Of a stretch of DNA of 64,000 nucleotides, positions 1 through 12,086 are shown in pieces. Within the stretch, counting starts at the first letter, position 1, and each line of letters opens with the position of its first letter. A program made the position numbers and the translations under genes. Below the pieces are notes generated by a model. The model saw nothing but the letters and a program-made list of their open reading frames with translations, did not search any database and was not told where the DNA came from. This stretch comes from Chionoecetes opilio (lineage: Eukaryota > Arthropoda > Malacostraca > Decapoda > Majidae): NCBI GenBank assembly GCA_016584305.1, contig JACEEZ010016136.1, positions 38,501-102,500 of the forward strand, read 5' to 3'.

Positions 1-3000
1 AAAGAGGTTATTTATTGTCATATAACGGTATATTGCACGCGTTTTTCATAGTTTCTTGTAAACTGTAGTGTTATTGTATATATACAAGTAGTTTTACTTA
101 TTATATTGCTATATACCGATAAAATGTAGTGTTTTCAATGAGTTTAGCTAGTTATCAGTGAAGAGTTTTTTTTCTTCTACAAATTGAAGTATATTCCTTT
201 ATATCTTTAGCTAAATAGCTTTCGATATATGCCACAATTACATTTTACAAAATTAATGTCTAAAAATATGTATTTATCATGAAATTTAGGTATCAATTTT
301 AATCCTCAAAACAACGTTTTTTCAAGTGTTTTAATGTATTTTTGAAGTGCTAAAAAATATCGAAAATTGACATTGCTTTATTTTGATAGAGAAATTCAAA
401 ATATGGAATTATAGTTGTTTTCGATAGAACATGCTAATTTATACTACTGTAAGCTTATAAAAGGTGTTTACGGCTATATTTCGCGATACAATTGTATGTT
501 TCAAGTGTTTTTCATAGTTTCTATTAAATTGTAGTGTTAAATCATAAATATAAAGAATTTACCTTATGTTAATGCTTTATACCCTCAAAATGTGTTATTT
601 TCAATGATTTAAGCTTTTTATCCGTGAAATATAGCTTTTTTCCTACAAATTGAAGCAACCAATCCTCTTTTTAAAATAATTTGCACCTATAAGTAGCCTA
701 CATTACATTAAGCTAATGAATAGAAGAGTAAGAGGTGATTTATTGTCATATAATGGTATATTGCAGGCGTTTTTATAGTTTCTTGTAAACTGTAGTGTTA
801 TTGTATATATACAAGTAGTTTTACTTATCATATTGCTATATACCCATAAAATGTATTGTTTGCAATGATTTTAGCTAGTTATCAGTGAAGAGGTTTTTTT
901 TTCTACAAATTGAAGTATATTCCTTTATATCTGTAGCTAAATAGCTTTCGATATTTGCCACAACTACAATTTACAAAATTAATACCTAAAAATATGTATT
1001 TATCATGAAACTTAGGTATCAATTTTAATAAATAACGTTATTTCAAGTGTTTTAATGTATTTTTAAAATGCTAAAAAATTTCGAAAATTGGCATTATATA
1101 GCCCAATTTTGATAGAGATATTCAAAATATGGTATTATAGTTGTTTTCGATAGAACATGCTATTTTAAATTACTGTAAGCTTATAAAAGGAGTTTGAGGC
1201 TATGTGTGATACAATTGTACATTACAAGTGTTTTTCATAGATTCTTGAAAATTGTAGTGTTATATCATAAATAAAAGGAATTTACCTTATAATAATGCTT
1301 TATACCCGCAAAATGTGTTCTTTTAAATGATTTAAGCTATTTATCGGTGAAATATAATTTTTTTCCTACAAATTGAAGCAACCAATCCTCTTTTTAGAAT
1401 AATAACACCTATAAGTAGCCTACATTACATTAAGCTAATAAATAGAAGAGTAAGAGGTTAGTTATTGTCATATAACGGTATATTGCACGCGTTTTCATAG
1501 TTTCTTGTAAACTGTAGTGTTATTATACAAGTAGTTTTACCTATCATATTGCTATATACCCATAAAATGTAGTGTTTTCAATGATTATAGATAGCTATAT
1601 ATAGTTATCAAAGAAGAGGTTTTTTTTTCTACAAATTGAAGTATATTCCTTTGTATCTGTAGGTAAATAGCTTTCGATATTTGCCACAACTACATTTTAC
1701 AAAATTATTACCTAAAAATATGTATTTATCATGAAATTTAGGTATAAATTTTAATCCTAAAAACAACGTTATTTCAATTGTTTTAATGTATTTTTAAAGT
1801 GCCAAAAAATGTCGAAAATTGACATTATATAGCCCTATTTTGATAGAGATATTCAAAATATGGTATTATAGTTGTTTTCGATAGAACATGCTATTTTAAA
1901 CTACTGTAAGCTTATAAAAGGAGTTTGAGGCTATATATTGTGATACAATTGTATATTACAAGTGTTTTTCCTAGTTTCTTGTAAATTGTAGTGTTATATC
2001 GTAAATAAAAGGTATTTACCTTATGATAATGCTTTATATCCTCAAAATGTGTTCTTTTCAATGATTTAAGCTATTTATCGGTGAAATATAGCTTTTTTCC
2101 TACAAATTGAAGCAACCAATCATCTTTTTAGAATAATTTGCACCTATAAGTAGCCTACATTACATTAAGTTAATACAAGGAAGAGTAAGAGGTTATTTAT
2201 TGTCTTATAACGGTATATTGCAAGTGTTTTTCATGGTTTCTTGTAAACTGTAGTGATATTGTATATATGTAGGAGTAGTTTTACCTATCATATTGCTATA
2301 TACCCATAAAATGTAGTGTTTTCAATGATTTTAGCTAGTTATCAGTGAAGAGTTTTTTTTTTTACAAATTTAAGTATACTCCTTTATATCTGTAGCTAAA
2401 TAGCTTTCGATATTTGCCACAACTACATTTTACAAAACTTATACCTAAAAATATGTATTTATCATGAAACTTAGGTATCAATTTTAATCCTAAAGACAAC
2501 GTTATTTCATGTGTTTTAATGTATTTTTGAAGTGCAAATAAATGTCGAAAATTGACATTATTTAGCCCTTATTTTTATACAGAAATTCAAAATATGGTAT
2601 TATAGTTGTTTTCGATAGAACATGCTATTTTAAACTACTGTAAGCTTATAAAAGGAGTTTGAGGCTATATATTGTGATACAAACGGTATATTGTAAGCGT
2701 TTTTCATGGTTTCTTGTAAACTGTAGTGTTATTGTATATATACAAGTAGTTTTACTTATCATATTGCTATATACCCATAAAATGTAGTGTTTTCAATGAT
2801 TTTAGCTAGTTATCAGTGAAGAGCTGTTTTTTTCTACAAATTGAAGTATATTCCTTTATATCGGTAGCTAAATAGCTTTTTGAAATTTGCTACAACTATA
2901 TTTTACAAAATTAATAGTTAAAATATGTATTTTTTATGAAATTTAGGTATCAATTTTAATCTTAAAAACAACTTTTTCTCAAGTAATTTAATGAATTAAA

Positions 3001-5107
3001 AGGCTAAGAAATGTCGAAATTTGACATTATTCACCACTTTTACACAACTGTATTTTACAATATTATGAGCTTAAAATATGTATTTCTCATGAAATTTAAG
3101 TATGAATTTTAATCTTAAAAGCAACGTTTTTTCAAGTGTTTTAATGTATTTTTGAAAGGCTAAAAAATGACGAAAATTGACATTATTCAGCCCTTTTTTT
3201 GATAGAGAAATTCGAAATGTGGTTTTATAGTTGTTTTCGTTAGAAAATGCTATTTTAAACTAATGTAAGCTTATAATAGGAGTTTGAGACTCTATATTGT
3301 GATACAATTGTATATTACACATTTTATTATTAGTTTCTTGTATATTGTAGTGTTATATCATAAATAGAAGGAATTTAACTTATGATAATGCTTTATACCA
3401 TCAAAATGTGTTTTTTTCAATGATTTTAGCTAGTTATCAGTGATATATAGCTGTTTTCCTGCAATTTGAAGTATACAATCCTTTTTTTAGAATAATTTGC
3501 ACCTATAATTAGCTTACATTACAATAAGCTAACAAATAGAAGAGAAAGAGGTTATTTATTGTGATATAACGGTATATTGTAAGCGTTTTTCATAGTTTCT
3601 TGTAAAGTGTTGTGTTATTGTATATATACAAGTAGTTTTACTTATCATTTTGCTATATACCCATAAAATGTAGTGTTTTCAATGATTTTAGCTAGTTATC
3701 AGTGATGAGCTGTTTTTTTCTACAAATTGAAGTATATTCCTTTATATCGGTTGCTAAATAGCTTTTGATATTTGCTACAACTATATTTTACAAAATTAAT
3801 AGCTTAAAATATGTATTTTTTATGAAATGTAGGTATCAATTTTAATCTTAAAAACAACGTTTTTTCAAGGATTTTAATGTATTTTTGAAAGGCTAAAAAA
3901 TGTCGAAATTTGACATTATTCAGCACTTTTACACAATTATATTTTACAATATTATGAGTTTAACATATGTATTTTCCATGCAACTTAGGTATCAATTTTA
4001 ATCTAAAAAACAACGTTTTTTCAAATGTTTTAATGTATTTTTTAAGGGCTAAAAAATGTCGAAATTTGACATTATTCAGCACTTTTACACAACTATATTT
4101 TATAATATTATGAGCTTAAAATATGTATTTTTCATGAAATTTAGGTATCAATTTTTATCTTAAATACAACGTTTTTTCAAGTGTTTTAATGTATTTTTGA
4201 AAGGCTAAAAAATGTCGAAAATTGACATTATTCGGCCCTTTTTTTTATATGGAAATTCAAAATGTGGTATTATAGTTTTTTTCGTTAGAAAATGCTATTT
4301 TAAACTACTCTAAGCTTATAATAGGAGTTTGAGACTCTATATTGTAATACAATTGTATATTACACGTGTTTTTTATAGTTTCTTGTAAATTGTAGTGTTA
4401 TATCATAAATAGTAGGAATTAAACTTATGATAATGCTTTATACCCTCAAAATGTGTTCTTTTCAATGATTTTAGCTAGTTATTGGATATATATAGATGTT
4501 TTCCTACAAATTGAAGTATACAATCCTTTTTTTAGAATAATTTGCTCCTATAAGTACCTAATAAATAGAAGAGTAAGAGGTTATTTATTGTGACATAACG
4601 GTATATTGCAAGCGTTTTTCATAGTTTCTTGTAAACTGTAGCGTTATTGTATATATACAAGTAGTTTTACTTATCATATTGCTATAAACCCATAAAAGTT
4701 AGTGTTTTCAATGATTTTAGCAAGTTATCAGTGAAGAGTTGTTTTTTTCTACAAATTGAAGTATATTTCTTTATATCTGTAGCTAAATAGCTTTTGATAT
4801 TTGCTACAACTATATTTTACAAAATGAATAGCCAAAAATATGTATTTTTTTTATGAAATTTAGGTATCAACTTTATTCTTAAAAACAACGTTTTTACAAG
4901 TATTTTAATTCATTTTTTACAGGCTAAAAAATGTCGAAATTTGACATAATTTAGCGCTTTTACACATCTATAGTTTACAATATTATGAGCTTAAAATATG
5001 TATTTTTCACGAAATTTAGTTATCAATTTTAATCCTTAAAACAACGTTTTTTCAAGTGTTTTAATGTATTTTTGCAGGGCTAAAAAATGTCGAAAATTGA
5101 CATTATT
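1..5107 (-). repeat. Composite satellite array, reverse-oriented block
   Basis: Tandem units of the same satellite that fills most of the window, here as the reverse complement of the later blocks. The A-half landmark (AGAGGTTATTTATTG and variants) occurs near 3, 731, 1453, 2188, 3547 and 4575. The first three spacings are about 722-735 bp, which fits units with a single 156-bp subunit. From about 2690 rightward two or three subunits per unit are seen. The first 2.5 kb is the most diverged from the rest of the array. A small AT-rich insertion lies at about 1583-1607. No plausible gene is present. Confidence 0.93.
2640..2900 (-). repeat. Hybrid satellite unit, B half fused to A half
   Basis: At about 2683 the B-half string ending TTGTGATACAA runs directly into the A-half string ACGGTATATTG. 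The sequence then continues as a normal A half. The usual second part of B and the spacer to the next A are missing. This is what an unequal exchange between the two related halves would leave, and it shortens the local unit to about 0.5 kb. Confidence 0.7.
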
Positions 5108-5210
5108 AGTAGTTTAAAATAGCATTTTCTAACGAAAACCACTATAATACCACATTTTGAATTTCTCTATCAAAAAAAGGGCTGAATAATGTCAATTTTC
5201 GACATTTTTT
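5095..5210. other. Orientation switch (inversion junction) in the satellite
   Basis: Left of about 5107 the subunit reads in reverse orientation (ATGTCGAAAATTGACATT). Right of it the array reads forward, starting inside the B half (AGTAGTTTAAAATAGC). The hairpin motif AATGTCAATTTTCGACATT reappears at about 5188. The roughly 80 bp from 5108 to 5187 is the reverse complement of what should have followed the left arm. The result is a very long imperfect inverted repeat with a short asymmetric centre. Confidence 0.88.
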
Positions 5211-6699
5211 AGCCTTTCAAAAATATATTAAAACACTTGAAAAAACGTTGTTTTTAGTATTAAAATTGATACCTAAATTTCATGAAAATTACATATTTTT
5301 TAAGCTCATAATATTGGAAAATATAGTTGTGTACAAGTGCTGAATAAAGTCACATTTCGACATTTTTTAGCCATTCAAAAATACATTAAAATACTTGAAA
5401 AAACGTTGTTTTTAAGATTAAAATTGATACCTAAAATTCATAAAAAAATACATAATTTTTGCTATTAATTTTGTAAAATATAGTTGTAGCAAATTTCAAA
5501 AGCTATTTAGCTACCGATATAAAGGAATATACTTCAATTTGTAGATAAAAAACAGCTCTTCACTGATAACTAGCTAAAATCATTGAAAACACTACATTTT
5601 ATGGGTATATAGCAATATGATAAGTAAAACTACTTGTATATATACAATAACACTACAATTTACAAGAAACTATGAAAAACGCTTAATTTATACCGGTATA
5701 TCAATATAAATAACCTCTTACTCTTTTATTTGTTAGCTTATTGTAATGTAACCTACTTATAGGTGCATATTATTCTAAAAAAATGATTGTATACTTCAAA
5801 TTGTAGGAAAACAGCTATATATCACCGATAACTAGCCAAAATCATTGAGAGGAACACATTTTGAGGGTATAAAGCATTATCATAAATTAAATTCCTACTA
5901 TTTATGATATAACACAACAATTTACAAGAAACTATGAAAAACACGTGTAATATACAATTGTATCACAAGATTTAAGTCTCAAATGCCTATTATAAGTTTA
6001 CAGTAGTTTAAAATAGCATTTTCTAACGAAAATAACTATAATACCATATTTAGAATTTCTCTATCAAATAAAGGGCTGAATAATGTCAATTTTCGACATT
6101 TTTTAGCCCATCAAAAATACATTAAAACACTTGAAAAAACGTTTTTTTTTAGATTAAAATTAATACCTAAATTTCATGAAAAATACATATTTTAAGCTCA
6201 TAATATTGAAAAATATAGGTGTGTAAAAGTGCTGAATAATGTCAAATTTCGAAATTTTAAGCCTTTCAAAAATACATTAAAATACTTGAAAAAACATTGT
6301 TTTTAAGATTAAAATTGATACCTAAATTTCATGAAATATACATATTTTTAGCTATTAATTTTGTAAAATATAGTTGTAGCAAATATCAAAAGCTATTTAG
6401 CTACAGATATAAAGAAGTATACTTCAATTTGTATAAAAAAACAGCTCTTCACTAAACTAACTGATAACTTGCTAAAATCATTGAAAACAATAACTTTTAT
6501 ATGTTTATAGCAATATGATAAGTAAAACTATTTGTATATATACAATAACGCTACAGTTTACAAGAAACTATGAAAAACGCTTGCAATATACCGTTTAATC
6601 ACAATAAATAACCTCCTACTCTTCTATTTATTAGCTTAATGTAATGTAAGCTACTTATAGGTGCAAATTATTCTAAAAAAAGGATTGTATTCTTCAATT

Positions 6700-8650
6700 T
6701 GTAGGAAAACAGCTATATATCACCGATAACTAGCTAAAATCATTGAAAAGAACACTTTTTGAAGGTATAAAGCATTATCATAAGTTAAATTCCTACTATT
6801 TATGATATAACACTACAATTTACAAGAAACTATGAAAAACACGTGTAATATACAATTGTATCACAATATAGAGTCTCAAACTCCTATTATAAGCTTACAG
6901 TAGTTTAAAATAGCATTTTCTAACGAAAACAACTATAATACTACATTTTGAATTTCTCTATCAAAAAAACGGCTGAATAAAGTCAATTTTCGACATTTTT
7001 TAGCCATTCAAAAATACATTAAAACACTTGAAAAAAGGTTGTTTTTAAGATTAAAATTGATACCTAAATATCATAAAAATACATATTTTAAGCTCATAAT
7101 ATTTAAAAGTATAGTTGTGTAAAAGTGCTGAATAAAGTCAAATTTCGACATTTTTTAGCCATTCAAAAATACATTAAAATACTTGAAAAAACCTTGTTTT
7201 TAAGATTAAAAATGATACCTAAATTTCATAAAAAAATACATATTTTTAGCTATTAATTTTGTAAAATATAGTTGTAGCAAATATCATATCCTATCTAGCT
7301 ACCGTTATAAAGGAATATACTTCAATATGTAGAAAAAAACAGCTCTTCACTGATAACTAGCTATAATCATTGAAAACACTACATTTTATGGGTATATAGC
7401 AATACGATAAGTAAAACTACTTGTATATATACAATAACGCTACAGTTTACAAGAAACTATGAAAAACGCTTGCAATATACCGTTATATCACAATAAATAA
7501 CCTCTTACTCGTCTATTTTATAGCTTAATGTAATGTAAGCTACTTATAGGTGCAAATTCTTCTAAAAAAAGTATTGTATGCTTTAATTTGTAGAAAAAAA
7601 GCTATATATCACCAATAACTAGCTAAAATCATTTCAAAGAACACATTTTGAGGGTATAAAGCATTATCTTATGGTAAATTCCTTCTATTTATGATATAAC
7701 ACTACAATTTACAAGAGAGTATGAAAAACACGTGTAATATACAATTGTATCACAATATAAAGTCTCAAACTCCTATTATAAGCTTACAGTAGTTAAAATA
7801 GCATTTTCTAACGAAAATAACTATAATACTACATTTTGAATATCGCTATAAAAAAAGGGCTGAATAATGTCAATTTTTGACATTTTTTAGCACTTCAAAA
7901 ATACATAAAAACACTTGAAAAAACGTTGTTTTTATGATTAAAATTTATACGTAAATTTCATGAAAAATACATATTTTAAGCTCATAATATTGTAGGATAT
8001 AATTGAGTTAAAAGTGCTGAATAATGTCAAATTTCGACATTTTTTAGCTCATCAAAAATACATTAAAATATTTGAAAAAATGTTGTTTTTAAGATTAAAA
8101 TTGCTACCTAAATTTCATGAAAAATACATATTTTTAGCTCATAATATTGAAAAATATAGTTGTGTAAAAGTGCTGAATAATGTCTTATTTCGACATTTTT
8201 TAGCGTTTCAAAAATACATTAAAATACTTGAAAAAAATTGTTCTTAAGATTAAAATTGATACCTAAATTTCATGAAAAATACATATTTTTAGCTATTAAT
8301 TTTGTAAAATATAGTTGTAGCAAATATCAAAAGCTATTTAGCTACAGATATAAAGAAATATACTTAAATTTTATAGAAAACAACAACTCTTCACTGATAA
8401 CTTGCTAAAATCATTGAAAACACTAAATTATATGTGATTATAGCAATATGATAAGTAAAACTACTTGTACATATACAATAACGCTACAGTTTACAAGAAA
8501 CTATGAAAAACGCTTGCAATATACCGTTTAATCACAATAAATAACCTCTTACTCTTCTATTTATAAGCTTAATGTAATGTAAGCTACTTATAGGTGCAAA
8601 TTATTCTAAAAAAAGGATTGTATACTTCAATTTGTAGGAAAACAGCTATA
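6700..8650 (+). repeat. Segmental duplication partner A of 17300-19250
   Basis: This stretch shares rare variants with 17300-19250 at a constant offset of about 10.59 kb. TCCTATCTAG occurs at 7289 and 17881, and TATGTGATTATAGC at 8431 and 19022. Most other units read CAAAAGCTATTTAG and TATGTGTTTATAGC at those places. A block of about 2 kb or more was therefore copied as a unit. The DNA transposon at 11559-14108 lies between the two copies. The borders given are approximate. Confidence 0.6.
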
Positions 8651-8760
8651 TATTACCGATAACTAGCTACAATAATTTAAAAGAACACATTTTGAGGGTA
8701 TAAAGCATTATAATAAGTTAAATTCCTTCTATTTATGATATAACACTACAATATACAATC

Positions 8761-8800
8761 AACTATGAAAAACACGTGTAATATACAATTGTATCACAAT
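8761..8800. other. Paired perfect palindromes of the B half (example unit)
   Basis: The B half carries ACACGTGT (8772-8779), which contains an E-box-like CACGTG core, and four bases on the 12-bp perfect palindrome ATACAATTGTAT (8783-8794). The same pair recurs in most B halves of the window with few changes. The A half has a diverged equivalent (ATATACCGTTATATCAC) without the palindrome. A protein-binding role is possible but nothing here demonstrates one. Confidence 0.55.
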
Positions 8801-11555
8801 ATAGAGTCTCAAACTCCTATTATAAACTTACAGTAGTTTAAAATAGCATTTTCTAACGAAAACTGTAATACCACAATTTAAATTTCTCTATCAAAAAAAG
8901 GGCTGAATAATGTCAATTGTCGGCATTTCTTAGCCCTTCAAAAATACATTAAAACACTTGAAAAAACGTTGTTTTTAAGATTAAAATTGATACCTAAATT
9001 TCATGTAAAATACATATTTTTAGCTCATAATATTGTAAAATATAGTTGTGTAAAAGTGCTGAATAATATCAATTTTCGACATTTCTTAGCCCTTCAAAAA
9101 ATACATTAAAATACTTGAAAAAACGTTGTTTTTAAGATTAAAATTGATACCTAAATTTCATGAAAAATACATATTTTAAGCTCATAATATTGTAAAATAT
9201 AGTTGTGTAAAAGTGCTTAATAATGTCAAATTTCGACATTTTTTAGCCCTGCAAAAATACATTAAAATACTTGAAAAAACTTTGTTTTTAAGATTAAAAT
9301 TGATACCTAAATTGCATAAAAAATACATATTTTTAGCTATTAATTTTGTAAAATATAGATGTAGCAAATATCAAAAGCTATTTAGCTACAGATATAAAGG
9401 AAAATACTTCAATTTGTAGAAAAAACAACTCTTCCCTGATAACTTGCTAAAATCATTGAAAAAATACATTTTATGGGTTTATAGCAATATGGTATTTAAA
9501 ACTACATGTATATATACAATAACGCTACAGTTTACAAGAAACTATGAAAAAAGCTTGCAATATACCGTTATATCACAATAAATAACCTCTTACTCCTCTA
9601 TTTTATAGCTTAATTTAATGTAAGCTACTTATAGGTGCAAATTATTCTATAAAAAGGATTGTATGCTTCAATTTGTAGAAAAACAGCTATATATCACCGA
9701 TAACTAGCTAAAATCATTGAAAAGAACACATTTTGATGGTATAAAGCATTATCGTAAGGTAAATTGCTTCTATTTATGATATAACACTACAATTTACAAG
9801 AGACTATGAAAAACACATGTAATATGCAATTGTATCACAATATAGTCTCAAACTCCTACTATAAGCTCACAGTAGTTAAAATAGCATTTTCTAACGAAAA
9901 CAACTGTAATACTACATTTTGAATTTCCCTATCAAAAAAAGGGCTGAATAATGTCAATTTTCGACATTTTTTAGCCTTTCAAAAATACATTAAAACACTT
10001 GAAAAATTGTTGTTTTTAAGATTAAAATTAATACCTAAATTTCATGAAAAATACATATTTTAAGCTCATAATATTGTAAAATATAATTGTGTATAAGTGC
10101 TGAATAATGGCATATTTCGACATTTTTTAGCCCTGCAAAAATACATTAAAATACTTGAAAAAACGTTGTTTTTAAGATTAAAATTGATACCTAAATTTCA
10201 TGAAAAATACATATTTTTAGCTCATAATATTGTAAAATATAGTTGTCTAAAAGTGCTGAATAATGTCAAATTTCTACATTTTTTTGCCTTTCAAAAATAC
10301 ATTAAAATACCTGAAAAAACATTGTTTTTAAGAATAAAATTGATACCTAAATTTCATAAAAATACATATTTTTAGCCATTAATTTTGTAAAATGTAGTTT
10401 TGCAAATATCAAAAGCTATTTAGGTACAGATATAAAGAAATATACTTCAATTTGTAAAAAAAAAAAACTCTTCAGTGCTAACTTGCTAAAATCATTAAAA
10501 ACACAAACTTTTATGGGTTTATAGCAATATGATAAGTAAAACTACTTGTATATATACAATAACGCTACAGTTTACAAGAAGCTATGAAAAACGCTTGCAA
10601 TATACCGTTTAATCACAATAGATAACCTCTTACTCTTCTATATATTAGCTTAATGTAATGTAAGCTACTTATAGGTGCAAATTATTCTTAAAAAAATATT
10701 ATATGCTTCAATTAGTAGGAAAACAGCTATATATCAGCCGATAACTAGCTAAAATCATTGAAAAGAACACATTTTGAGGGTATAAAGCATTACCTTATGG
10801 TAAATTCCTTCTATTTATGATATAACACTACAATTTACAAGAGACAATGAAAAACACGTGTAATATACAATTGTATCACAATATAGAGTCTCAAACCCCT
10901 ATTATAAGCTTACAGTAGTTAAAATAGCATTTTCTAACGAAAACAACTATAATACTACATTTTGAATTTCGCTATCAAAAAAAGGGCTGAATAATGTCAA
11001 TTTTCGACATTTTATTGCCCTTCAAAAATACATTAAAACACTTGAAAAAACGTTGTTTTTAAGATTAAAATTAATACCTAAATTTCATGAAAAATACATA
11101 TTTTAATTTCATAATATTGTAAAATATAATTGTGTAAAAGTGCTGAATAATGTCAAATTTCGATTTTTTTTAGCCTTTCAAAAATACATTATAATACTTG
11201 AAAAAACGTTGTTTTTAAGATTAAAATTGATGCATAAATTTCATGAAAAATACATGTTTTAGTATTAATTTTGTAAAATATAGTTGTAGCAAATATCAAA
11301 AGCTATTTAGCTACAGATATTAAGAAATATACTTCAATTTGTAGAAAAAAAAAACTCTTCACTGATAACTTGCTAAAATCATTGAAAACACTAAATTTTA
11401 TGTGTTTATAGCAATATGATTAGTAAAACTACTTGTATATATACAATAACTCTACAGTTTACAAGAAACTATGAAAAACGCTTGCAATATACGGTTTTAT
11501 CACAATAAATAACCTCTTACTCTTTTTTATATTATCTTAATGTAATGTAAGCTAC

Positions 11556-11558
11556 TTA
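11556..11558. repeat. Candidate target-site duplication TTA, left
   Basis: Uninterrupted units read GCTACTTATAGGTGC. Left of the element the array stops at GCTACTTA, and right of it resumes as TTATAGGTGC. Removing one TTA plus the element restores the normal unit exactly. The partner copy is at 14109-14111. The AT-rich surroundings leave an ambiguity of a base or two. Confidence 0.65.
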
Positions 11559-11698
11559 ATATATCACTGGTCACAAAAAAAAAAAAAAAAGTTCTGGCAT
11601 GGAATTTAAGAACAGTTTTAAAACTAATTTGAGGGTGCTGAATTCAAATCTGATCTTATATTTTCTCTATCACATCACGTTTTTTGCGCTATAGGTAT
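11559..11698 (+). repeat. Left terminal inverted repeat of the DNA transposon
   Basis: Starts ATATATCACTGGTCA and holds an uninterrupted A-run at about 11574-11591, then TTCTGGCA, GTTTTAAAAC, GTGCTGAATTC, TCTATCACATCACG and GCGCTATAG (ending 11694). Each has a counterpart, in order, in the reverse complement of 13988-14106. Weaker similarity may continue to about 11740. The A-run is a left-end-specific expansion. Confidence 0.8.
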
Positions 11699-11699
11699 A

Positions 11700-12086
11700 T
11701 ATTCCATTTTCATGAATTTCGAGAAAAATTTATCCTTCTATTAAGTAGTGTAGCAAAAGGCCCGGGATTATATGGTTTATTTTTAATTCAGTCTCCCAAT
11801 AAACTGGAGAATATCTTCGTTTTCTTTGAACATGCATAACATTCCCATTCTTTATGATACGAAAGTAAACAAACACATTTCAACTTGCACAGCAATCGTC
11901 CGCAGGTAGTGTTTTATTATTGAATTTTACATTGAATTGAGTTATTTATTGTATTTCTCCTGTTGTTTCTTTTTTGTGAAAAAATGCCTAAGGTGTAGGT
12001 GGTTGGGTAGCAAATTCAAGGAACAACTCAGGTAGCTAACAACTCTTTTCTTTTATTTGTCCGCAGTTGGTGTTGCTGCTCTAACG
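11700..12086 (+). other. Transposon 5' untranslated region with possible intron
   Basis: No coding potential is visible upstream of the gene. GTCCGCAG occurs at 11898-11905, directly followed by GTAGTG (possible splice donor). It occurs again at 12059-12066, preceded by a pyrimidine-rich tract (possible acceptor). Splicing would remove 11906-12066 (161 bp) and leave one copy of the 8-mer. This is inferred from consensus features only. Confidence 0.35.

Larger units (their letters stand above)
5108..11558 (+). repeat. Composite satellite array, forward block 1
   Basis: Units run in the order A half, B half, then 156-bp subunits. The A landmark TAACCTC lies near 5711, 6609, 7498, 8542, 9583, 10623 and 11510, giving spacings of 898, 889, 1044, 1041, 1040 and 887 bp. 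These fit two, two, three, three, three and two subunits. Short open frames here (for example 8014-8247 and 10097-10375) are subunit translations, not genes. The block ends where a DNA transposon interrupts a unit after GCTACTTA. Confidence 0.95.

Noticed and set aside
1..5107. Mitochondrial or plastid origin suggested by AT-richness
   Set aside because: No organellar genes, tRNAs or rRNAs occur in 64 kb. The tandem satellite and nuclear transposons argue for nuclear DNA.
5108..5740. CENP-B-box-like motif in the satellite
   Set aside because: TTTCGACATT words occur, but the downstream CGGG part of the box is absent in every unit inspected.
8014..8247. Many related small open frames (starting LNNVKFRHF or similar) across the array, as a repeated gene family
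   Set aside because: They are translations of the 156-bp satellite subunit, whose length is a multiple of three. Starts are non-uniform, ends fall wherever the A half brings a stop, and no signal, domain or flanking gene structure is seen.
9182..9367. Minus-strand 61-codon open frame in the satellite
   Set aside because: It is the antisense shadow of the same subunit and does not recur as a conserved frame.
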